Both the position numbers and the translations under genes were made by a program. From Orobanche coerulescens (lineage: Eukaryota; Streptophyta; Magnoliopsida; Lamiales; Orobanchaceae), in the NCBI GenBank assembly GCA_033398695.1, contig CM065802.1, forward strand, positions 203,255,096 to 203,319,095: 64,000 bases of DNA, given 5' to 3'. Under the pieces are notes generated by a model. It searched no databases and was not told where the DNA came from. It saw only the letters and a list, made by a program, of their open reading frames with translations. Positions 44,880 to 56,656 of the stretch are shown piece by piece; within the stretch, counting starts at the first letter, position 1, and the number at the start of each line of letters is the position of its first letter.

Positions 44880-47800
44880 TGTAACACCCCTAGATTTAAC
44901 CGGAAATATTACAGCGCTGTGGGCCCCGAGATGGAACCCACAAGGCTAAGAGGAATTTTCGCAAATATTTACAAATGCCCACAAGGCTAACGACGGTACT
45001 ATTTTTAAAAAACATTCAAAGATTTAATAAAATCCATTTATCAAAACCGTCGTACAATCTCATTTGAACCACAAGGTTCGAAGTACCAAAATCTCAACAG
45101 TTTGAAAGCATACGTTAAGCTATCGTTACACGTACTGACAAAATAGTTTAGAAACTGATTGCCAAAGTAACCTAAGTTACCAGATACCAAAAGGCCATTT
45201 AAAATACTCACGCAGCGGAAAAGACAAACAATTCAAAGTACTCTAGCAGCGGAAATACAACATCAAATCAGAACACTCGATTTACAAACGCATGCCATAA
45301 CTAGTATCCTCCGGGAAACTCATCTCTCCACGACCGCTACAAGCTCGATATCCAAATGACCTAAAAAGAAAGCCCACGACGGGGTCATCTATAATATCCA
45401 ACAATGATATCAATCAAATCACATTAATAATTACATACCAATGAGAATACAAAATAAGAATACGACCAATGTAATCTTATCGTTATAACATTACCAAAAT
45501 TCACATCTCGTATCCTCAACATCACGACTAGCTCCAATCTAATCATCTGAACTGTATCCCAAACGGAACCCAAGGTTCTCAAAACATCTTCATAACTCAC
45601 TGTTACGAAATCTACTAACTCGGTCCAATCCCAATCCATTGGGTGACATCATCACATCTCAACACAAATAATCGATTGTCCATCAAAAGACAATAACTAA
45701 AGGAAATATGGAACATACCTCGAAATGCACAATTCCACGACAATCATGTCGGTCTAATCCGAGATCAGATCAATGCAACATACGAACACGGTTCTAACAC
45801 AAGACCTACGAATGCATACTCATATGACAACATCAACATGCTCAAATAACAACAATGTATACTCAATGGAAATCCCATGATCCAGTGCCCTCAGCTTAGA
45901 TCCCAAGATGATCCTACTAGATCAACACAAAATGGATAACCAACAATATACATATATGCACAACAACACATGATAAAAATCAATGATGCGAATCCACATG
46001 ATTCCATCAACACAATACTGGGTAATCCAACGATCCAGCGCCCTCAGCATAGATCCCCATGATGATCCCGTCGGACCAACGCATAGTGGAAAACCTGTCC
46101 AACGATCTAGCGCCCTCAGCATAGATCCCCATGATGATCCCGTCGAACCAACGCATGGTGGACATCCGACCCAGCGCCCTCAGCATAGATCCTCACGATC
46201 CCTTCGGATCATTTACAACATAAACAATGCAATTATGCATACACATATGCAAATCAATATGTTCATCAACATGAACAACATATGAATCAAAACATGAACG
46301 ACACTATGATGAAACAACTAAGACGACTTCATGTTCAACAACATGAATGACAACCTGCATGATCAACATCATCTAAACCGAATCAAACTAAGATACATGT
46401 CCCGAATCCTTCAGGAGAAATCTCGATGTCAAGTCATCACCGGCGATTGTCCTCAATGCTTGGCGATCCAAACGTACCATGGACTATAGATACTCATATC
46501 CTCGTCTTTATCGCAACGTACCCTTGATACCCGAACATACCAATAACCGAGTTAAAGCATATACATTATGATTTAACTCCCAGAATCGGAAAAACAACAT
46601 ATAATCCGAATCTCCAGAATTCGCAGTAATAACCATTGCTATATGCATTATAAACGAAATGAAACTCAAACCATTCATTAAACATTATAACTGAGCAAGT
46701 AATCACTTGCCTCGATACCGGTACGACGATGATGAAGCCGCTACAAATTCCTCGTCGTTGATCACAAGCTCCTCGGCTCCTGACCAAAGCGATTCACGAA
46801 CGTTCCCGAACACGACCTCAACCGAGGTTCTAATCACCGATCAATAATCTCAACCTATTGAAGTAATCAATTAATACATATCCGAGAACAATCAACAACC
46901 GACACGACCAACCAATCAACTCAACGTTTCAACGGTATCTCGATCGTACACAAAACCAAATAATCCAACTAAACAAATACGAATTCATATCTATAATATA
47001 AACCACAACTCGATGATCATACATAACGATTACTACAACCGATCAATAAACCCAAATATTCCACATTTATCCCGATTGAACATAAATCCGAACAACCCGA
47101 ATCATTCAATCATAAACTCATTACCATGATACGTTTCCATAATCCGATAATCATATCAACGATCAACTCATATAGATAACAAGGATTATGTAACATACCC
47201 TATTCCGAATTCATACGAGTAAACAAGATTCCTCCTTGTTTATAATTGTAAATTTCATAGTGGAACCATACTTTCGGCATAATCGACAACCCGAACTATC
47301 CAACTAGTTCAATACCCTTGATAATCTTGTTATAAGATTAACTATAACCTTTCCAGATTCACAATTTTTGTCATGATTCGTATTTAATCATGAACATACG
47401 AATTCTACCACTATAATCATCGAACATTAGATCTTCATATCTAAAGATACCGATAATTCAACCTACGATCGTCTTGCTATGTTAAATTCATCAAGGAGTT
47501 CCTCAAGAACACTAAATGATTCGAAATTATGTTCGTAGCCATCAAAACAACCTAATTCGATATCCTTTAACTTGTAGGTAATCATCTAATTCGATATCCA
47601 AGTCATGTATCATCATATCCTTAATTAAACCCTTCATCAAACCTCAAGAATCATAATAACAACACCCTTATCATCATCATACGAATCAAATATGGATAAC
47701 AATACCAAAAATCCGAAATCAAGGTGAAGAGTTCAACAACATACCTCAAGAACATGAATAACACAATCAAACCCTTCAAGAATCATTGATATCTTCATAT

Positions 47801-48645
47801 CCAAGCTTCTAATCCATGCCTCCAAGCTCATAACCAAGATACAAGAGGTTGATTCTCACTTATATGCTCAGAGGGACGAAGGTTGGAGGAGGAAAATGTT
47901 TTTCTCTCGTGAAGAAATGATAGGACGAACTTCATTTTATAAACTGCATCGATCATTACGTACGTTAACCATAAGTATTAACGTACGTAATGCAGCTTAG
48001 CGTACGCTAAGTGTCCTTCATGCGTACGTAATCTCATTCCAGAACTAACTGACCTGTTTCGTTCACTCGCTTACGTACGTAACATTTCCTTCATAATGTA
48101 CGTAATACGTACGTTGACTTGCTACAGTGAAACTCCATTTAACGTACGTTATACACCTCCCGTAGCGTACGTAATGTTCGGGGTTGACTCATCTGTCTAC
48201 ATCTGCTGCCGACACCGGGCCCACCCACCGACCATGACTCGATCCTGTCTCATTCCCCATGTTACATATGTAAAGCCTAGGCCATAACGTACGTAACTCT
48301 AGCAACTTAACGTACGTTAACCTTGCTTATTAACGTACATAATATTTATGTCTTAGCGTACGCTAAGTGTACATCGTAGCGTGCGCTAACGTGGCTGTAC
48401 TTAGCCATTCCAGCTATTCTTGTCCAACGTCTCGACATACAGAATACAAACATACGGCATACTGAATACGTATACTCAACTCATTACATCCCCAAATGCA
48501 ATTGTCGACCAGATACGATAATTATACCAATACTGACATCTTAGTCCTTCATTTATTTTATCCCTACTGTACAGATTCCACGCTGTACAACATAACTCGG
48601 ATAAAATAATCTTAAACAACAGTAGTAGAAATTCCGGATATTACA
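44880..48645 (-). repeat. 5' LTR of the LARD element
   Basis: 3766 bp, same length and layout as the 3' LTR. The TATA box is at 47936-47944 and the 70-bp units at 45876-46200. Its palindromes are better preserved than in the 3' copy. Confidence 0.93.
47955..48391. repeat. TTACGTACGTAA / AGCGTACGCT palindrome array (5' LTR)
   Basis: Counterpart of 41731-42167, with more perfect cores (CTTACGTACGTAAC at about 48071, AACGTACGTTA, TAGCGTACGTAAT). It lies directly upstream of the TATA box on the minus strand. Confidence 0.9.
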
Positions 48646-48660
48646 GGTCGTCTGTTCAGT

Positions 48661-48975
48661 ATGCCGAGAGGTCAAGGCCGAGGACGTGGTCGTAGTGTTG
48701 ACATTGGCGCCGCCACGATCCTTCGTCAGATGGCTGACCAGTTGGCGCATATGAATCAGACCGTACACTGTGACGGGATTCTGGATGAGGATAACGGAGC
48801 TAGTAAGTGGTTACGAGTTGTGATGAGAATGCACCCGCCCCGTTTTGTAGGTTCTTCGGACTCGTTAGGCTGGGAGAACTGGCTCTTCCAGTTGGACAGA
48901 ACATTTGATGCTGTAGCTTGCCCCGATGAGAGAAGAGTACCCATCGCCCAATACCTGCTTGACAGGGAAGCGGCA
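48661..48975 (+). pseudogene. Element C gag, N-terminal part
   Basis: ATG at 48661: MPRGQGRGRGRSVDIGAA, then RMHPPRFVGSSDSLGW, ACPDERRVPIAQYLLDREAA, a typical Tekay-lineage gag. It is open for 105 codons until the Athila insertion at 48976 and continues in frame at 57966 after the second CGGCA copy. RNA-binding Arg-Gly repeats form the N-terminus. Confidence 0.88.
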
Positions 48976-49140
48976 TGTTAGGCGTATTTCTAGACGCTTA
49001 TTTATCATTATTTTGTAGTGTTTTGGTAAGTGAAATCATCTAAATGAGCTTTTAATGCCTTGATTTTGTATGATTGACAGGAAATTGAAGTCCGGGAGCT
49101 AAAACGAGGCAAAACGGGCAAAAACGGCAAAACTGGACGA

Positions 49141-49310
49141 TGAGCCGCGGCGCAAGGAATCTGAGCCGCAGACAGAAGACACCACCAAGGGCGAGTAATC
49201 AGACTCGTGCCGCGCACAGCCTGTGAGCCGCGTACGTAAAAATTATTTAACGCCTGTGTATTCGGCTTTTGGCGATGTGCCGCGGCACAGTTTAGTGAGC
49301 CGCGGCACAC
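49141..49310. repeat. GTGCCGCGGCAC / GAGCCGCGGC palindrome array (Athila 5' LTR)
   Basis: About six motifs: GAGCCGCGGCGC, GAGCCGCAGA, GTGCCGCGCAC, GAGCCGCGTACG, GTGCCGCGGCAC (perfect) and GAGCCGCGGCAC. The core is CCGCGG. The array ends about 90 bp before the TATA box. Confidence 0.88.
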
Positions 49311-49397
49311 TTAGCGGGTTTTGTAGGCGGCGCGGATTTTGGGCCGTTTAAAGCCGATTTCGACCGATTGAGACGGACGCGTTTCTCGATGTCTGAG

Positions 49398-49407
49398 CTA
49401 TAAATAG
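49398..49407 (+). promoter_or_regulatory. TATA box of the Athila 5' LTR
   Basis: CTATAAATAG, a canonical plant TATA box; the 3' LTR has the same at 57081-57090. Confidence 0.85.
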
Positions 49408-50274
49408 GGCTTAAGACCCTAATTTAATTATCTTGGAATCATTGAATCTAAACCTAGGAGAGCTTAAGCTTGGAGACAGAGAAGAGGAGGAAAGCGTAAG
49501 AATTCAAGGCGTATATGCGGAGCCAAGAACGGAGGAATCCGAGCTTCATATGCGTTTGAATTTTATGCTTTCGTTTATTTATTCTGTATTTTCGCTTTTA
49601 GTATGTCGTGCTAAAGCCCTAATCTAGTGGTTTTGATGAAACCTTTGTTTTGACGAATTGATTATGATTATCCAATTTATTACCTTTTTATTGAGTTTTC
49701 CCAATTATGTTTAATGCTTGCAATTATCCGCCAATAGTTGTATTGATTTAATCATTCACTTGAATCGGGAGAGGAGATTTGGTGAGGAACTATTGGTGAG
49801 GCCCGCTTTATTCGTGAGATAGGAATATACTCATAGAAACTACGTGGCCTTTAGGAGATTTCATGCTTTTGCCTATCGACGAGATAATTCACCTAGGGAT
49901 AGAGTGCGTTAGTCGCCGTTAGATAAATCTATTGACCTCGGGAGAGGGTAGAGTATATTAGCAATCTCCGCCTTGAAGAATTGGGAAAATTATTTATTAC
50001 GGATAATCGAGAGTAAATTCGGATAAACTAAGGTGGATTCGTAACTCTAGACGTATTCATCATTTGATTTCCTTAATCCAAGATATTGTTTTCCGCTTAG
50101 TATTTTAGAAATTCTTTTAGTTATTAATCCAAAACCAACTTCGATTGTTCAAATAAAATTGGAATACGAAACGCTTAGTTAGAGATTCAATCTCGTGGGA
50201 ACGATACTCTACTTATCACTTTATTACTTGTAAACGATGACGTGCACTTGCGTGTAGGAAATATCGCAACAAGT

Positions 50275-50292
50275 TTTTGGCGCCGCTGGGGA
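50275..50292 (+). other. Athila primer binding site
   Basis: TTTTGGCGCCGCTGGGGA begins 4 bp after the LTR. It resembles the usual Athila site TGGCGCCGTTGCCGGGGA with a 3-bp shortening inside. Confidence 0.8.
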
Positions 50293-50411
50293 TTGAAATT
50301 TTTCTAATATCGATTTAAGTATTTCCGGTCTTAATTTGAACGTTTTATTTTTTATTTTTGTGTATTTAATTTCGTTTATTTGTTTTTCCTTTCAGACCTT
50401 TTGTGTAGTGC

Positions 50412-51760
50412 ATGAGAAGACTCGAACGAAGGCCTACTACCTTTGGACACCGAGCTCGAGCGCACTCTAAGAAGGAACAAGAAGGAGAAAAGAGAGTTGC
50501 ATTTACGGTCAACATGGCCGAGAATATTGAAATCCAAGGAGGAGACAACCAAGTGCGGCAAGTTCAACCGGAACTCGCTCTTCGAGATTATGCCATGCCG
50601 CAGGTCAACGCTAATTTTTCGGGAATCCGGCGTCCCACTATCCAAGCAAATGACTTTGAGATCAAGCCCGCCATTATTCAGATGGTGCAGGCGAGCCCAT
50701 TCTGTGGATTGCCGAAGGACGACCCGAATGCCCACATTACGTCTTTCCTTGAGATATGCGATACTTTCAAAACTAATGGTGTCACCGACGATGCCATCCG
50801 ATTGAGGCTTTTCCCTTTCTCTTTGAGGGATAAAGCAAAGTTTTGGTTAAATTCCTTCACGGGTCGATTACAACATGGGAGAGGTTAGCGCAAGCCTTCC
50901 TTGCCAAATTTTTCCCACCAAAGAAAAACGGCGAGGTTGAGAAACGAGATAACCACTTTTGCCCAAGACGATATGGAAACGCTCCACGAGGCGTGGGAGC
51001 GATATAAAAATTGCTACGAAGATGCCCTCATCACGGCATTCCCGATCGGCTCACTTCATACGTTTTATGGTGGTTTGAGTGCTTCTACACGCACTTTAGT
51101 GGATGCGGCCTCGGTGGGACATTCATGGCAAAATCTATGGCCGAGGCACACGTGCTTTTGGAAGATATGGCCGAAAACGCATACCAATGGCCATCGTAAA
51201 GATTGACACCGAAAAGAGTAATGGAAGTTTCAAGCAATGATCCGATCTCCACCTTGACAGCTCAAGTCGCCGCTGACACAACAGCCAGGACATTTTCGCA
51301 CGCACCAGCCCCGTTACCATTGAGACATGTAATTGGTGTAACGGATCACACCCGAGCGGAGTGTCAATTTGGAAATCCGTCGAGCAAAATCGATGGAGCG
51401 TGCTCAATTCGTAGGAAATGGGAATCGACCGAATAACCCGTACTCCAATACTTATAATCCGGTGGCGCAATCATCCCAACTTTTCATGGAGAAACGGATG
51501 TAACGCACACCAGCCCCCTTTCGCTCGGAATCAACAGCAGCCCCTTCCGCTCCCAAAGTGTCTCTCGAGGAAGCGCTTGCAAAATTATGCAAATACGAGT
51601 CAATTTATGACTTGACGAAGCTACACTACAAAATCATTCTGCTTCCATTCGGAATTGGAGGTCCAAGTGGCCAAATCGCTAATGTGTTGACACTCGTCCG
51701 GAGGGAGCATTGCCGAGTACAACAGAGACTAATCCTAGAGAGAGTCTAAACGCAGCTTAG
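50412..51760 (+). pseudogene. Athila gag, frameshifted
   Basis: Open from 50412 to 50888 with the lineage signature FEIKPAIIQMVQASPFCGLP, DPNAHITSFLEICDTFKTNG, DDAIRLRLFPFSLRDKAKFW. It continues in other frames: KTARLRNEITTFAQDDMETL, HEAWERYKN, LRRCPHHGIP, MAEAHVLLEDMAENAYQWPS. A cysteine motif CNWCNGSHPS follows at about 51330. At least three frameshifts make it non-functional. Confidence 0.88.
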
Positions 51761-51879
51761 CTTGAGAAGCGGAGAGAGTTGTTGGATCACCTGAGTCGGG
51801 TAAAGAGAAGAAAGTGATTGAGGAAGAGATGGATTTAAAGCCAGAGGAGTCAAAGGATGTGAAGCCGGATAACTTGAAG

Positions 51880-52725
51880 ACATGTGTTCCCCCCGTTCCG
51901 TTTCCGCAGAGACTACAGCAAAGAAGGGCGGACAAATAATTTTCTAAATTCCTTGATGTGTTCAAAAAGCTTCACATAAATATTCCGTTCGCCGATGCAT
52001 TGGAGCAGATGCCGAGTTATGTCAAATTCATGAAAGAGATATTATCTAAGAAGAGAAAACTTGAAGAGTTTGAAACGGTCACCTTGACAGAGGAGTGCAG
52101 TGCAATTCTTCAAAAGAAGCTCCCACCTAAATTAAAAGATCCGGGAAGCTTCAACATACCTTGCACCATGGGGAATTTTTCATTTAATAAGGCACTATGC
52201 GATCTTGGTGCGAGTATCAACCTCATGCCTCTGTCGATTTTCAAAAAGCTGAATATTGGGGAAGCTAAGCCAACCACATTCTCATTACAATTGGCGGACC
52301 GATCGATAAAGTATCCGAGGGGAGTGATCGAGGATGTATTAGTTAAGGTTGACAAGTTCATCTTTCCAGCCGACTTCATCGTACTAGACATGGAGGAAGA
52401 TGACAATATTCCGATCATCTTGGGACGACCATTTCTAGCGACGGGCCGAACCCTTATAGACGTGGAAAAGGGAGAGCTAACTCTGAGGGTCCAAGACGAG
52501 GAAATTACTTTTCAAGTATTCAAGTCATTTCCATGTCCAGGAAGTGCTGATAAAGGATCACAAATTGAGAGGGTGAATGCCGTTGAAAGAGGAAAGCACC
52601 GAAAACATCGTCGGTGGGAAAATTCAGATGTTGTGTTAAATGGCCCGAGTTTTAAGAAGGATGTAGAACAAGTGGCGTTCCTCGAGCATGAGGAGAAATC
52701 ACTGCAATCGTGGGTTCGTTTGTGA
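51880..52725 (+). pseudogene. Athila aspartic protease region (gag-pro), no pol follows
   Basis: The frame from 51958 to 52725 (255 codons, probably starting a little upstream) has FADALEQMPSYVKFMKEILS, LKDPGSFNIPCTMGNFSFNK and ALCDLGASINLMPLSIFKKL, where DLGA stands at the retropepsin active-site position, then IILGRPFLATGRTLIDVEKG. Clade elements commonly show DLGAS here, so this is not a defect. It is the best preserved frame in the element. The reverse transcriptase that should follow is missing. Confidence 0.88.
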
Positions 52726-53150
52726 AGGAGGAAAGTGAGCCAAAAGGCGAAAAATTAGTCATGGAGAAATCGGGTGTTTCGGAAAATTTTTCAAGTCGAA
52801 ACCTTTTCACAAACAACATTTGATGACCGAACCGAAACTCGAACCAACGATGACCAATGGTCATAATTTTAACCAAAATATAAACGGTTCGATGAACGGG
52901 CGGAAGCCAAATGGAGTTTGCGAAAAGCGAACTAACGTTGTCCAATAGGTCCTATCAAGACTATAAACTTAGCGCTTCTCGGGAGGCAACCCGAGTTCGT
53001 AGTTGTAGATTTTTGCATTTCTTTATTTTTCTTGTATTCGTGATTCTTATTTTTCATCATTTTTGTGCTTCTAATTGCTTCGCCTCTCGTTTTTAACGTC
53101 TTCTTCTATAAATTACGTGCAGGAAAGTCCTGGGAAGAAATTGGAGTATG
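52726..53150. other. Non-coding link after the protease frame
   Basis: Runs out of coding similarity. It likely contains the scar of the RT-INT deletion. No recognisable domain. Confidence 0.55.
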
Positions 53151-53151
53151 A

Positions 53152-53376
53152 GCCGCAAGAGTATATTGTGAGCCGCGGCACACATCAATCGCCAGGGAAG
53201 GCAAACCGATCGTACTTTGTGCCGCGGCACGGCATAAATGAGCCGCGGCACACTTGAGCAATGAGCCGCGGCACACGGAATTTGAGCCGCGGACACGAAA
53301 AACGAGAACACAGTCATAGGATCAGACCTTGTGCCGCGGCTCACTTTAGCCGTGCCGCGGCACACTATGCGGAATC
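53152..53376. repeat. Internal GTGCCGCGGCAC palindrome array of the Athila
   Basis: Nine or so motifs of the LTR type: GAGCCGCAAG, GAGCCGCGGCAC (several), GTGCCGCGGCACG, GAGCCGCGGACAC, GTGCCGCGGCTC, GTGCCGCGGCAC. They are denser than in the LTR itself and lie upstream of a TATA-like box at 53392. Confidence 0.9.
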
Positions 53377-53391
53377 CGAAAGGGCAGCTAG

Positions 53392-53399
53392 CATATAAC
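53392..53399 (+). promoter_or_regulatory. Candidate internal TATA box before ORF1
   Basis: CATATAAC, 16 bp after the last palindrome. Taken with the array, the donor at 53513 and the acceptor at 54036, it outlines a promoter and spliced 5' UTR for ORF1. Inferred, not proven. Confidence 0.45.
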
Positions 53400-53512
53400 A
53401 CGCGAGCGGCCGGCATTTCAGTCGTTTTCTACTTTCCTTCTTCCCTCCCAGGTACCTACCAAGTTTTCCTTCAATTCTTCCCTGCGATTTTTTTCTTGCA
53501 ATCTTCAAAAAG

Positions 53513-54036
53513 GTACGTTTCAATCTTGCGAATTCACTTGCTTATGGTTTATATTTAGAAGTTGTTTTTGCTTTGAATGGATGGAACATGCCTAGTTTTT
53601 CCTTCAAGTAGTTTCATGATTGTTAGAGTATAACAGGGTAGTTTCATCGAATTTTCTTGATTAAATTGGAATATCAATGAATTGATTGTGTTAAGTTGTT
53701 ACTGATTGAATTGTATTTCTGTTTTTGGGGGTTGAATCGAGCTAGAACTATGTTTATTCTTCAAGTAAACATGCGCCCTCAAGGTGTCTGATAAATTGCC
53801 CAAATGAAAAGTTTTCTTTGAAAAAGCAATCGTTTTGAATTTTCGTGCAACGATAATTTTCGCTTCTGACAAGCCCAACCCTTACATCCAGGTTAGATGT
53901 TTAAGTCCAAATTCATCTTTCTCTCTCGTATGTGCTAGTGTCTTAAATTCGGAATTTCTGGTTTGATGTCCTTAGCCGCGCATAGATCATTGTTATCATT
54001 TTTGCGTGAATTAACCCTCGTGTTTTCACTTTTCAG
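53513..54036 (+). other. Probable 5' UTR intron before Athila ORF1
   Basis: Strong donor AAAAAG|GTACGT (GT at 53513) and acceptor CACTTTTCAG|GATTG (AG ending 54036), 524 bp, T-rich and AT-rich as plant introns are. The next ATG, 8 bp into the following exon, is the ORF1 start. Confidence 0.5.
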
Positions 54037-54044
54037 GATTGATT

Positions 54045-55420
54045 ATGGCGCGCACGAAGAAGCTGACAAAGCGTGCTAGGACCGAGTCATCCCCTACGAG
54101 AGGGGAGACCTCTCGGGGTCGGGCCGAGGCGGAGGGGCACCAATTTTCGGACCCCGAAATTCACAAAATATTCAACGAAAAGATCCGTCCACGACCACTT
54201 ATTCCCGAGAGGGGTTTTACTCCAGCTCCTCAGGACGGGGAGTTGCTCACCATGATCGACGAGATGGGATGGGCCAGATTTACAGCACCTCCCGAGCCGC
54301 GGTCATCTCGATCGTCCAAGAGTTTTACGCCGCCTTCTGCTGAAGCATATCCGGCAGGGCATTCGTTGCCATCTTTAGAGTCCTGGACTCAGTCGACGTC
54401 CGAGGGGTCAGTTGATTTCTCCCGATTGCTATTCGGAGGCTTTTTGGGTTTCCGGCGGTTGACGAGACGGCTATGACCGCGTGATGACCGGCCTCACTAA
54501 GGAGGCCCGCTTGAGACGATTACACCTGGCACCGATCGGGAGCAATGAGCACAGAGCTCATCCACTTTTCACTTCAGAGCTCGCGCCTCGGCTCGGCGAG
54601 CCCGGCTTTACTTTATTTGCGCACGCATTGACCCCACCTCCCGTGATCCGCAGCTTTTTCTCTCCCGCGCCCGGATACTTTTTGCTATAACCTCCGGGCT
54701 GCATTTCGATGTGGCCCCCATTCTGGTCCGATCTATCTTCCAGAGTATCCATGGGGGGCCAAGACGGGGTTGAAGCACCCCTCCCTCATCTGCGCTTTAT
54801 GCCGGCAGTCGGGGCTGACGTGGTCAGTCGACGAGCCGATGCTTGCCCCACAGGCCCCGATCGACCACCGCATCATATCGCACTTTGACCAGTGGGGCGG
54901 AGCGCCGGCACACGCTCGTGGGCGAGGATTTTTGATCGATGAGGCTCACGAGGGATCCCCCGAGCCGCTTTTGTTGACGCACGGAGAGGCCGGCCCGCAG
55001 CCCGACAGAGCGAGGTTGGATGAGCTGTTTGATGGGCTGCGGGAGGATATGAGGAGACAGAGAGACGAGCATAGGGAGGAGTTGAGGAGAGAGAGAGATG
55101 AGATGAGGAGAGAGAGAGAGAGAGCTGGATGGCTGCTATGCGGGAGGAGCGGCGGGCGGCGAGGGAGAGTGTTGTTGCTGCCGCCAGAGCCGAGATGAGA
55201 GAGCAGGCCCGCCGGGCCAGCCGACGAGCGGCTAGGCGTCTTGCTGCGAGGGATGCTTATCATCAGGAGCACCTCGCCGCATGGACGGCCCACATCATGC
55301 ATCCCGACGGGCCATTTATTGCGCCCGCCCGGCCAGCCACACCACCCTCCTCACCGGACGATGCGGCATCAGCTCCCGAGCCGACCGGAGGGGAGTACTT
55401 GACCTTTACTTTTCTTGCAT
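54045..55420 (+). pseudogene. Athila ORF1 protein (putative plant transposon protein), broken
   Basis: ATG at 54045: MARTKKLTKRARTESSPTRG with a basic N-terminus, then RPRPLIPERGF and DEMGWARF. The frame shifts near 54290 into SIVQEFYAAF, then VRG and FGFP motifs with stops, the RDPQLFLSRARILFAITSGL segment, and LICALCRQSG. From 54990 a charged coiled coil (RRQRDEHREELRRERDEMRR) runs into an Ala/Arg-rich tail after another shift. This is the conserved Athila ORF1/PF20167-type protein, sometimes compared to an env-position gene; its function is unknown. Confidence 0.8.
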
Positions 55421-56656
55421 TTCATTTTTGTCCATTGAGGTCAATGTACGTCCTAAGTTTGGGGGATTTACATTCTACATTCATTGTCAGACTCTATTTT
55501 CTTGTCAGACATTATATTCTCATTGCACTTTTCATTTCTTCGCATAAAATTTTTTTTTCTCGTATAGCCTTGCTTGTCGTAGTTTTTCTTTATTCGTGAA
55601 TTTTCGTGCTTCTATTTGTGTGATATCGATGTTACGACACTGTCTTTCTCTACGAAAAGCGGGCGAGTTTTAGTCGAGTTGTAGTCGCTATTTCGCTCGC
55701 TTAGTATTTAATTAGGTCCAAATTTTTCGTGATTGTAGAGGTCTTGGCGTATAAGATTCGATACATACTTGTTTAAAATCCCCATCAATACGTTTGGCTA
55801 CATTTTCCTGGATAGTGAGTCGACTGCTTTCTTGATCGTGTTAGCACTTAGTTTGAGTTTTGAGTCGGCGAGTTTTCCCTAAAAGTCGAGATAATGTGTT
55901 CTATGATGGGAAGTCTAGTAACCTGGGGTATTCGCGTGACCCGTTGTTTACTTTCGTAAAACGACGACTCCGATTAGATTAATGATTTAGATATTTCACA
56001 TGTGCCAATGATAGAAGCCTAGTAATCGGGCATTCGCGTGACCCATTGCTTACTCTCGCGAAAAACGCCAACCTTGATTCGGACAAGAGAAAAATATGTA
56101 TTCGAGTAGTTTCTCCGCAGTAAACGGGAACTTAGTAACTAGAAGCATCCATCTGCACCATGAGAGTCTTTTACGTCAAACGGTTTCCGAATACATGAGA
56201 ATGGAAGTTCCACCTAGGATTATCCCGATGAAACATCCCGAGATCCTAACCTAGTGGTCGACTCGAATCAAATTTTTGAGCATATATATAAGGGGATACT
56301 GTCCGAGGTTTATTTATTATGAGACTCGTGAAAATTGTGCCTTTAGACTGTGGAACGCGACGAACTAGCTTGTTTATGTTAGCCTTTCATATTGACGGTC
56401 GATTTGACTCACGTTTTGTTGATCTTTGAGCTGGATTTTCTTCATGAACGAGCGATTAGGACTGAACTTGATTACTTTGCGGAATCATTATTCTGAGTGC
56501 AGCTCGCTTTTATGACACTCGTGTTATTTAGAGAGAATTACAGGATAGTATTGATTAGGTTGAACACTATGAGTTGCACAATTATTCACGACATTCTTTT
56601 ATTGACTTTAATTCTTTTTGCTTGAGGACAAGCAAAGGCTTAAGTTTGGGGGTATT
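55421..56656. other. Athila 3' non-coding region with two polypurine-like tracts
   Basis: The real polypurine tract (CTTAAGTTTGGGGGTATT) abuts the 3' LTR. A look-alike, CCTAAGTTTGGGGGATTT, lies at 55454. A unit of about 115 bp containing GCGTGACCC(G/A)TTG(T/C)TTACT is duplicated (about 55912 and 56028). Confidence 0.75.

Larger units (their letters stand above)
38655..48645 (-). mobile_element. LARD-type non-autonomous gypsy element with 3.77-kb LTRs
   Basis: Two LTRs of exactly equal length (3766 bp) surround a 2459-bp internal region without coding sequence. A perfect 5-bp duplication GGTCG (38650-38654, 48646-48650) marks the insertion into the leader of element C. PBS (TGGTATCAGAGCTTAGGT, minus strand) and polypurine lead-in (GACGAAACTTATTTTAAG) match the Tekay-like lineage, so it could have been moved by proteins of such elements. 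By eye the LTRs differ at few positions, implying recent insertion. Confidence 0.93.
48976..50271 (+). repeat. 5' LTR of the Athila element
   Basis: TGTTAGGCGTATTTC to GAAATATCGCAACA, 1296 bp. Palindrome array 49141-49310, TATA box 49398-49407, then a long R/U5. The terminal inverted dinucleotides are TG and CA. Confidence 0.92.

Noticed and set aside
39758..46285. 71- and 100-codon frames with HDDPVGPTH repeats as a repeat protein
   Set aside because: They translate the 70-bp tandem units of the LARD LTR; the frame is not preserved between the two LTRs and no start context is conserved.
54558..55302. Minus-strand frames of 64-118 codons
   Set aside because: Shadows of the GC-rich Athila ORF1 and its coiled-coil region on the plus strand.
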